Positions 1 to 6,534 of a DNA stretch of 13,577 bases are shown here, piece by piece. Source of the DNA: Baffinella frigidus (lineage: Eukaryota; Cryptophyceae; Cryptomonadales; Baffinellaceae); assembly GCA_026770585.1 (NCBI GenBank), contig MU646567.1:179831-193407 (forward strand). The letters run 5' to 3'. Each line of letters starts with the position of its first letter. The first letter of the stretch is position 1. Under the pieces are notes generated by a model. That model worked only from the letters and a program-made list of their open reading frames with translations, did not search any database and was not told the origin of the DNA. The position numbers and the translations under genes are program-made.

Positions 1-1
1 T

Positions 2-34
<33 letters not shown>
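1..34 (+). repeat. TC/GC microsatellite at the window start
   Basis: (tc)12 followed by (gc)n. Positions 35-270 hold nothing that I can name. Confidence 0.85.
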
Positions 35-35
<1 letters not shown>

Positions 36-270
36 AGACCGTAGACCCTACCCCCCACACCAGGTGCAACTGAAAGTGACGCTGGCGTGAGCACCGCGCC
101 GGCCATCCACGGAGTGTTTGCACCTAGGGCCTCAGCAGATTCACTGAGTAATCCTCATAACCTGGCACCCTTAGGTGCCCTCAGAGGCTAGATACCCAGA
201 AGTGCGTGCGACAACGAGCAACCAAGCAGCGCACGCGACCCAGACAGAGGTGTCTGTGCAACCGTCGGGA

Positions 271-365
271 CGAGACTTTTTGGTCCTAGGATCCCTTGAC
301 CTACGGTAGGAGGTCCTAGGCAATGCCGTATGCCTAACTACCCCATTTTCAGGCCGTTAGCCTAT
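271..365. mobile_element. Family A element, right half only (A1)
   Basis: Begins in the central cgagactttttgg and runs through the right arm to cctatga. The left arm is missing. The right flank (acacgcacgcgaag) equals that of copy A2, so this half and its flank were probably duplicated together rather than inserted separately. Confidence 0.65.
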
Positions 366-533
366 GAACACGCACGCGAAGCAGAGCAGATGCCGCCCAC
401 GGAGTGCGTGCGTCAAACAGCTCACCAAGCGACCCGTGTGCTGTGTGTGGCACGAGGCTCCAGCCAACCAAGCGCGCAGCGCACGCGATCCGCGGCTTAG
501 GTCACGTCCAGGATTTGTACTGAGGTTTCATCA

Positions 534-581
534 AGTTGGTCGCGTAACTCTACGGAATTGCATAGAGCTACGTGACCAACT
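534..581. repeat. Imperfect hairpin
   Basis: agttggtcgcgtaactcta pairs with tagagctacgtgaccaact. It shares arms with the hairpin near 12789, where the loop ctctacgga also recurs. Confidence 0.6.
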
Positions 582-907
582 CCCTTGCGACCCTCTTAAA
601 GAAGCGTGCGGCATCTGCTCTGCTGAGCAAACGGACGCTCGAACAGAGTCACCAGGACGAGCACAGCCTCGATTGTCCCTGGCAGCCCCACGCCCTGGGC
701 ACCAACGAGGCCCTGTGAAAACCTCTTCCGGGACCCTCCCACGAAAACGTCGGGACGTCCCAACGTTCGCACAGATACCTCTGTCTGCCGTCCCGGCCAA
801 CGTGGGCGCACACGTACTTACACACACACGTCAAGGTGTCGGGTGCGCTTACAAAAACGTGTCGGGTGCGCTTACAAACACGTCAACTTACAAACACGTC
901 AAGGTCC

Positions 908-985
908 CGGCAGGGAGGGGGGGTCACTGCAGCTCTGTGGCGCGAGGTTGGGAGGTGAGCGGACACGCCCTCTCCTCAGACCATA
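908..985 (+). repeat. Dispersed repeat M, copy 1
   Basis: gggaggggg..cactgcagctctgtggcgcgagg and following ccctctcc match 2305-2383. Upstream 830-905 is a run of short acacgtca/gggtgcgcttacaaa repeats. Confidence 0.55.
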
Positions 986-1062
986 GATGTGGCTACTACG
1001 TGGAAATCGCGTAGAGGTGCGCTGCCAGCCAACGTGGGCACACACACGCCAACACACACTAA

Positions 1063-1224
1063 TAGGGTAACGGCCTGAAAATGGGGTAGTTAGGCCTACG
1101 GCATTGCCTAGGACCTCCTACCGTAGGCCGAGACGTTTTGGTCCTAGGATCCCTCGGCCTACGGTAGGAGGTCCTAGGCAATGCCGTATGCCTAACTACC
1201 CCATTTTCAGGCCGTTAGCCTATG
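1063..1224. mobile_element. Palindromic MITE-like element, family A, complete copy (A2)
   Basis: Two near-perfect arms of about 75 bp (beginning taacggcctgaaaatggg) meet at a short centre around gtcctaggatcc, so the whole unit could fold into one hairpin. No coding capacity. The same sequence occurs at 10657-10821, as half copies at 271-365 and 3633-3735, and diverged at 12261-12455. Terminal repeats without a transposase suggest a non-autonomous DNA element. Confidence 0.75.
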
Positions 1225-1264
1225 AACACGCACGCGAAGGTTTCGGGTTCGCGAGGCAGATTGA

Positions 1265-1445
1265 TCACTTTCCAGAAGGCTCCAGGACCTGTGTGCAGGG
1301 ACATTAAGAGGTGAAAAAAGAAGAGAAGAGAAGAAGGAGGGGGAATCACCGCTGCGTCGTGCTCCCCAAGAGCCTGCCTCTGCCGCTCCAGCCCCTCCCG
1401 AATCAACGTCACCTGTCCCCTCGTCCGCAATTCAGCAATTAAGTC
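1265..1445 (-). CDS. Possible last two exons of an unknown coiled-coil gene
   Basis: On the minus strand 1445-1350 reads LIAELRTRGQVTLIREGLER, then QRQALGEHDAA, followed by donor gtgatt. A 61-nt intron with a long pyrimidine tract ends cacacag at 1289, and the next exon reads VLEPSGK and stop (1288-1265). Phase 0 agrees on both sides. The upstream border is unclear (an alternative acceptor is ggacag just before gtgacg). A decayed copy of the same peptide lies at about 1490-1545 (QVTQ...GLERRREALG). No function is recognised; this may be a fragment or pseudogene. Confidence 0.3.
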
Positions 1446-2580
1446 TTACGTCGGAGTTCCCCACTCAGATGGATTCCCCGAGCCCCCCAAGCGCTTCCCT
1501 CCGCCGTTCTAACCCCCCCTGAACCTGCGTCACCTGCTCCGGATGTACTGACGGTTAAAAAAAATCTTTAAAAAAGATTTTTTTTGAAAATGCTGTCCAC
1601 GTGCCGTTCACTGGCTGGCTGTCCCCTCGTCTACCCGCCATGCAGTGTGGGTACCTTGGGGGGTCATGTCGGAGTTCCCCACTCAGATGGAGTTCCCCGA
1701 TCCTAGCCACGTTCAGAAGCAGCAGGCACACACCCCCACGCGCGCGTGATGGCGCAGGTTATGAACCCCCGCGCGCATCCTGCGCCCACGCGACGCTGCC
1801 CTGTGCACCAAATCCCTCTGTTTCCAAAGTCAACTCGCCTTCAATCGCCCTCGAATCTGTCAACTTATCCGGATTCCGGATTAAAACACTTTTAGAAGTG
1901 CAGGAATAATAGAAAGACTCAACAAACACAACCATGTTTGATACACAGGTCATCGTCGCGTGGGCGCACGCACCGATACACACACACACGCGCGCAACGG
2001 CCGAAACGATGCACGCCCGAAGCCGAAGAAGGCGGGGCGCTCTGCATCCTAACACCCAACCCTCGTCACCCAGGTGTCGTCGCGAGGCAGGCCTCTCGCC
2101 AAGCTTGATTTAATTTCGGGAAAAGATAGAGTCTGTCTCGCTATTTCAGGCGTCCGACGTCGGAGATAAGGGTGTATATGCTAGTTTAGGCATACAATGA
2201 TGCTGCATTACGCCTTTTTATGTGGACAGATTCTGGGATGTTCCGAGATGAGATTACAGCTGCGCGTCGCGGCGCCGCTCTCAGACGGTTTCGGGTGCGC
2301 GAGGCAGGGAGGGGGTGCCACTGCAGCTCTGTGGCGCGAGGCCGGGAAGTGCGAGGACACCCGACGCCCTCTCCGCAAACCAGCGTCGGTCGAAGCGTGA
2401 CGTACACCCAACCTTGGCGCACACGCGTTTCGGGCGTCCGACACGCGTGTAGCTACACGGACACGTCCGGCTCGGAGAAAGGACACGAGTGAAGGGGAGA
2501 GGACACACGCCAGACCTCCTAGCGCTGCCCAAGTCATTCTGGGCTGGTCAAAACGAGGAGACCGGAACGTGATCGCCGGC
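1440..2580. other. Gene-poor segment with decayed duplications
   Basis: gtcggagttccccactcagatgg occurs at about 1450 and 1668 (twice). A poly-A/T hairpin lies at about 1556-1586. A minus-strand stretch near 1760-1860 reads like a short terminal exon (AIEGELTLETEGFGAQGSVA) after a pyrimidine-rich AG, but nothing else supports it. No family recognised. Confidence 0.35.
2305..2383 (+). repeat. Dispersed repeat M, copy 2
   Basis: Second copy of the sequence at 908-985; the flank ttcgggtgcgcgaggcag also resembles 1245-1260. Confidence 0.55.
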
Positions 2581-2605
2581 AGGTATGGTACAAATTCGTA
2601 CCATA

Positions 2606-2786
2606 CCATACGAGGCTATCCATGCGAACAGATTCATAAGTCAATAATTGGATGACTGTCCAGGAAACACGCCAAAAGTCAGCAAATTGGTCACGTGGCG
2701 CCCGAAAAGCGGGCGCCACGTGACCACTTTCCCCCATAAATTTTAAAATGTCCTTTTATTCTGTTCGCATGGAGAGCCTCGTGTGG
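2606..2786. mobile_element. Inverted-repeat element G, copy 1
   Basis: Arms ccatacgaggctatcc...gcgaacag and ctgttcgcatggagagcctc...gtgg flank a core that contains the 16-bp-arm hairpin at 2689-2725. Same family as 10836-11014. Confidence 0.58.
2689..2725. repeat. Perfect hairpin with cacgtg core
   Basis: Arms ggtcacgtggcgcccg and complement, 16 bp each, around loop aaaag. Related ggtcacg...cgtgacc hairpins lie at about 534-581 and 12789-12820. Confidence 0.7.
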
Positions 2787-2792
2787 TACCTG

Positions 2793-2971
2793 GTAGAGCG
2801 TCTGCGGTAATTGTTGTCCGTTTCGGACGTGCAGTTTTCCGCTTTTCCGGTTTTCATTTGTACCAGAAGTGTCCATTTAAAATGTTTTGAGGCCTTTACA
2901 ACGTTTTACAAAACCGGGAAACCGGAAAACCGCACGTCCAAAATGGACAACAATTACCGCAAACGCTCTAC
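2793..2971. mobile_element. Inverted-repeat element with 60-bp arms
   Basis: The left arm (gtagagcgtctgcggtaattg onward) and the right arm (ending ccgcaaacgctctac) pair over about 60 bp, with ttccgcttttccggtttt on the left matching aaccggaaaaccg on the right. It directly abuts the element at 2606-2786. Confidence 0.65.
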
Positions 2972-3137
2972 GAACGTTTGGTGTGGTAACGATCTCCATA
3001 CCTGGTACGAACGTTGGGTGTGGCAACGATCAACGTTTGGTGTGGTAGCGATCAGTCAACCCGACTGAGGCAGAGATGGACCTCCTGTTGTCAACACAGA
3101 CACGCCAGGCTCGGATCAGACACGCCAGGCTCGGATA
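2970..3137 (+). repeat. Two short tandem arrays
   Basis: Three units of aacgttkggtgtgg(t/c)a(a/g)cgatc at 2970-3053, then two 20-bp units (cagacacgccaggctcgg core) at 3097-3137. Confidence 0.65.
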
Positions 3138-3632
3138 AACTACGCTAGACCTGAGGGTGGACAATCGCAAAAGTCAACTTCTCACTGCCGCCAGGTCAAC
3201 TTGGAAGAATTGTTTTCGGGCTATTCTGCAAGGGTGGCAACTTATGATTGCTCCCGGTCACGTCTGAAGTAGGGGCACGCGAGAAGGTGACCACTTAGCA
3301 CGTCCGGTCTCCTCCTTTTGAAGAGACCAGATTACCTCAGGGAGAGCTACAGATCGGGGCTCGCCTTGCGGACGAACGCGAGCAAGCCTTTTCGTCCTCG
3401 ACTTCACAAGGTCGCGGCGTGTGATTCCGCTCCAGCATCCACTTAGCAGCGGCTGCGTTCCTTTTCCTCCGGATATCCGGGGAAAACGCGGTGAGAATCC
3501 AATGCAAATGGATAGGATTCTAGTACAAATCGTTGAGATGGACTGGATCCGTGAAGCCCCCGGTGGCTGCTAAGTAAATGGGCCCGCCTCGGGAAGCAGT
3601 TGACCAGTCGGCAGCTTCTCTCTGCGGTAGTT
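3138..3632. other. No gene seen; one imperfect inverted repeat
   Basis: About 3438-3580 has ccacttagcagcggc opposed to ggtggctgctaagtaaatggg, with palindromic tccggatatccgg inside. Nothing else supported. Confidence 0.45.
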
Positions 3633-3735
3633 CATAGGGTAACGGCCTGAAAATGGTGTAGTTAGGCCTACGGCATTGCCTAGGACCTCCTACCGTAGGC
3701 CGGGACTTTTTGGTCCTAGGATCCCTCGGCCTAGG
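3633..3735. mobile_element. Family A element, left half only (A3)
   Basis: Carries the left arm from catagggtaacggcctg to the centre ggatccctcggcctagg, then departs from the family. The right arm is missing. It complements the right-half copy at 271-365. Confidence 0.65.
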
Positions 3736-3965
3736 ACCGGTAAATGGAGGGCACGAACGACCTCCTCGAGGGCTGCGGATTCGCGGTCCATGTCTCGCCG
3801 CCCCGTCTGCCCGCCACGTTCCGGGTCAGCGTTTCGGCTCAGACTTTTGTATCACTCACCTCAACGCGCAACGGCCTCATGTAGGACCTGTGTTGAGAGT
3901 CATAAAGACGGAGAAGAGAAGCGCCGTCTCAACACCTGGTGCCGGGTCAGCGTTCGGGTTTGGGG

Positions 3966-4112
3966 TGACGGGGTGACGGGCTGAGGGTGTAGGGTGTAAG
4001 GAGTAGGGTGTAGGGTGTAGGGTGTAGGGTGTGGGGTCCAGGGTCTAGGGTCGCCGCCCCGTCTGCCGGCCACGTTCCGGGTCAGCGTTTCGGGTTGCGG
4101 GTTAGGGTTCCG
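3966..4112 (+). repeat. Smaller telomere-like run and duplicated flanks
   Basis: gtgtaggg units at 3985-4050, then a repeat of cgccgccccgtctgcc...ccgggtcagcg that also occurs at about 3787-3835 and in shorter form at 4408-4470. Confidence 0.65.
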
Positions 4113-4235
4113 TCTGAACTTCTTCTTTTCATCATCGACACAGGTCCTAAACCAGGCCCTTTGGCCTTGAGCTGAGTGATGCAATAGTCTATGCGCCTTA
4201 AGAAAATGGCCCGCCTGGGAGGCGTGAGCTTAATC

Positions 4236-4397
4236 ATGCAAAAAGCTAACGCCAGCGAGGTACTTACAGCCTACGGATTGCCTACAGTAGGAGCCCCCCT
4301 CCTACGACTTTTAAAGACCCTTTTGTTTTAAACGTCGTAGGAGGGGAAGGGGCTCCTACCGTATGCTAAGGGGTCCGCTGGCGTTAGCGTGTGGCAT
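4236..4397. mobile_element. Inverted-repeat element B
   Basis: Arms atgcaaaaagctaacgccagcg and cgctggcgttagc...gcat, with an inner pair around cctacggattgcc. The ends resemble those of element E, so the two may be one family. Confidence 0.55.
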
Positions 4398-4486
4398 TAT
4401 TAACACCAGGTTCCGGGTCAGCGTTCTGTCTACCCTCCACGTTCCGGGTTAGCGTGTCGGGTTGCGGGGTTGGCTTTTGGGGTGTA

Positions 4487-5096
4487 GGGTTGAGGATTTT
4501 GTGTGACGGGTTTAGGGTGTAGGGTGTAAGGTGTGGGGTGCGGGTTTGTGGTGCAAGGTCTATGGTTTAGGGGTTCGGGGGTTAGGGTTAAGGGTCTATT
4601 TAGGGCTCAGGGGCACGGGTTTAGGGTTGAGCATTCACGTTTATTGTTGAGGGTTTAGGGATCAGGGTGTGGTTGAGTGTTAAGGATGTAGGGTTTAGGG
4701 TTCAGGGTTTAGGGTTCAGGGTTAGGGTTGGGGTTTTAGGGTTTAGGGTTTAGTGTTTAGGGTTTGGGGTTTAGGGTTTAGGGTTTAGGGTTTAGGGCTA
4801 AGGGTTTAGGGTTAAGGGTGTAGGGTTTGGGGTGTGGGGTTTAGGGTTTAGGGTTTAGGGCTAAGGGTTTAGGGTTAAGGGTGTAGGGTGTGGGGTGTGG
4901 GGTTTAGGGTTTAGGATTTGACGCGTTGAGGGTTCAGGGTTCAGGGTTAAGGTTTAGAGTTTAGGGTTTAGAGTTTAGGGCTTAGCGTGAAGGGTGTAGG
5001 GTGTGAGGTGTAGGGTGTAGGGCGTAGGGTGTGGTGTGTACGGTGCAGGGTGTAGGGTGTAGGGTGTAGGGTGTAGGGTGTAGGGTGCACGGTGAA
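4487..5096 (+). repeat. Degenerate TTTAGGG-type tract
   Basis: About 600 bp of gggttta and ggtgta units (consensus TTTAGGG and TGTAGGG), with the most regular part at 4733-4870 and 5040-5090. G-rich on the + strand. Because it is degenerate and internal, it is better called interstitial telomere-like repeat than telomere. Confidence 0.8.
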
Positions 5097-5214
5097 GAGT
5101 TGAGTGTTCCTTTTTAAAATCGCATTCTGCGAGTTGTTCAAGACAACAAGCCGCGTTGATCACGGCAGGTAAGCATATCCGTGCGAGTGGTGGCTGGTCC
5201 GGCGCTCCTCTCAC

Positions 5215-6100
5215 CTCCATCTGAACCAGCTGCTTTCGGGTTTCGGGTTTTGGGTTTCAGGTTTCGGGTTCAGGGGCGTCTCACCTCGAGTTGGTCACCC
5301 GCGTCCGCGCAAGCCTCCTCCGCCTCGCGTCTACTGGCCTCCGCTTGCTGGATTGCGCGTGCAACAGCCACCACCGCATCAACCCCCGCTGCGCCATCCC
5401 CCCTCCCGCCTAGCAGCCCTGCCGCTCTCTCCTCATCCTCCGCGATCCTCCCTTTCAGGCCGCTCACGCCCCTGCGGTACGCCGCCTCTTTCTCCCGTTC
5501 CCTGGCGTGTTCCCCCTCTCCTCCAGCCCCAGCATGCCCGGAACCCCAGTCGGCCGGTGCATCCGCCCGCTCCGCGAGCAGCGCTGCTGCCTCGGTCTGC
5601 CAGCAGGTGAGCAGCATCAGCAGGATGAGTGGCGAACAGACGCAGAATGACTGGCGAACAGAGATGCTTCGCGGCGCAAGCTTACCTGGAAGCGCGCGCG
5701 TGCAGCACGCAGCGCGTCCGCAAGAGGCGCATCGCCTTCTTCTGCGTCGAACAGCGGGTGATGCTGCGCCGCCCCGCCATCCTGTTTGCGCCCGGCGCCC
5801 GGTCAGACGAGGTATTGTGGTGGTGCGAAGTCTCCGCTCAGAATCATTAGGTCCAGGGGTCTCAGCGACAGGGCGAGGGGTTGCTCAGTGGTGCGCACGC
5901 ACCGTGTGCGCGGCACCGCTGCCCGGCTCTCCCCCGCGCAGGATCGCGACACCAGGGTCCAGGGCGCGGGCGTCGGCGGCAAGGGCGTGTGCGAACGAGG
6001 ACGTGAGGGCCAGCTCGTCGAGATCGATCTTCCCGCGGGCCAGGCGGGAGTCTGCACGACTCTGCCCCACGGTGGCTCGTGGACTCTGCAGGGATCCCAT
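5215..6100 (-). CDS. Unidentified multi-exon gene with coiled-coil-like region, divergent from NTAQ1
   Basis: No family was recognised. Three phase-0 exons can be joined on the minus strand: 6100-5903 (66 codons, ATG at 6100), 5781-5686 (32 codons) and 5596-5285 (104 codons), with a possible 5-codon micro-exon at 5229-5215. Donors read gtgcgt, gtaagc, gtgaga and gtgaga; acceptors end in cag. The exons together keep one open frame of about 200 residues, rich in Ala, Glu, Arg and Gly. Notable stretches are RGKIDLDELALTSSFAHALA near residues 23-42 and a charged helical segment (EHAREREKEAAYRR, then AIQQAEASRREAEEACADA) that looks like coiled coil. There is no stop codon, so the gene continues below 5285. 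Its downstream side enters telomere-like repeats, so it may be interrupted. It could be a real structural or adaptor protein, or a decaying gene. Confidence 0.6.
5285..5596 (-). CDS. Unknown divergent gene, exon 3 (coiled-coil-like)
   Basis: Bounded by acceptor ctgctggcag and donor ctcgag|gtgaga. Encodes 104 codons from TEAAALLAERADAPADWGSG through GEHAREREKEAAYRRGVSGL to REAEEACADAGDQLE. Long runs of Ala/Glu/Arg with few prolines in the second half suggest an alpha-helical coiled coil. The exon ends 11 bp before a tract of ggtttcggg repeats on the + strand. Confidence 0.62.
5686..5781 (-). CDS. Unknown divergent gene, exon 2
   Basis: Bounded by acceptor gcaaacag and donor gtaagc. Exactly 32 codons: DGGAAQHHPLFDAEEGDAPL, then ADALRAARARFQ. 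Phase 0 on both sides fits exons 1 and 3. The clean borders and acidic-then-basic helix composition support coding. Confidence 0.6.
5903..6100 (-). CDS. Unknown divergent gene, exon 1
   Basis: Begins MGSLQSPRATVGQSRADSRL and continues through ARGKIDLDELALTSSFAHAL to GEPGSGAAHT, then donor gtgcgt (phase 0). The ATG context is agcATGG. Alternatively ctgcag at about 6086 could be an acceptor and the true start lie further upstream. The codon choice is GC-rich, as in the NTAQ1 exons. Confidence 0.55.
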
Positions 6101-6423
6101 GCTGCCGGTCCTGCCAGAGGTCGGGAGGAGATCCGTGTGGGAGGAGACGTCACTTCAAGGCACCCCAAGACTCTGTGGCAGGGAACCGTTCAGTCCTGAC
6201 TGGCTTTTAGGATCTGCGAACAAAGCTTCCCCTCAAACCCCCCAAAACGGTGCTTCGTCCGCACACATCCTTCCACAACCGGGTGCTCACGCGTGAGCTC
6301 GCAGCCGACCTCTCCTGCGGTGTCTGTCTGGTTGTAATCCTTGCCGCGTGCCTCCCTGCCCCCACCGCCGCGTCGCTTGCTGCCACGGCAGGGATCGCGG
6401 GAAGGCCTGGAAGGGTCGCAGCC
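6101..6423. promoter_or_regulatory. Probable bidirectional promoter between NTAQ1 and the divergent gene
   Basis: The start codons of the two divergent genes are about 320 bp apart with no repeat element between them, unlike almost every other gap in the window. A gacgtca (CRE/bZIP-like core) lies at 6146-6152. No TATA box was obvious. The promoter role is inferred from position; 5' UTRs must also lie here. Confidence 0.5.
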
Positions 6424-6534
6424 ATGGCATCCAAGGCAGACTGCACGTACACGGGGTGCTTCTGTGAGGAGAACACCTTCTTGCTCTGCGAGCGGCTGCT
6501 TGGCCGCCCGGACCGCGCCTCGGCAGGAAGCGAC
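6424..6534 (+). CDS. NTAQ1: NTAQ1 exon 1 (start codon, catalytic Cys)
   Basis: Encodes MASKADCTYTGCFCEEN, then TFLLCERLLGRPDRASAGSD. The CxYxxC(F/Y)CEEN block is the N-terminal signature of the family and includes the nucleophilic Cys. The proposed donor is gac|gtacgc at 6535 (phase 0). The stronger-looking acceptor gcgcag at 6575-6580 would put exon 2 in the wrong frame, so the acceptor used here is gcgag at 6596, which gives a 62-nt intron. Both the donor and the residues after CERLL are therefore less certain than the rest. Confidence 0.88.

Noticed and set aside
364-1014. 216-residue ORF on the plus strand
   Set aside because: It starts at the end of a palindromic element and runs through short repeats, with no domain and irregular composition; likely chance in GC-rich DNA.
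2970-3137. CRISPR-like array
   Set aside because: Only two or three short, directly adjacent units with no unique spacers, in a eukaryotic context.
4487-5096. True chromosome end
   Set aside because: The repeats are degenerate and internal, with a gene on one side and elements on both, so this is an interstitial tract.
3900-5220. Minus-strand ORFs with repeated PYTLHPTPYTL peptide
   Set aside because: They are translations of the telomere-like ccctacac units, not protein repeats under selection.
5181-6296. 371-residue ORF on the plus strand
   Set aside because: Antisense to the three phase-matched exons of the divergent gene. It is low-complexity Ser/Ala/Pro-rich, typical of the opposite strand of Ala/Glu/Arg-rich coding sequence.
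6250-6423. In-frame N-terminal extension of NTAQ1 with a hydrophobic stretch (CGVCLVVILAACLPAP)
   Set aside because: It has no ATG (it would start at GTG), and the Kozak-strong ATG at 6424 gives the usual family N-terminus. The stretch is more likely promoter or 5' UTR.
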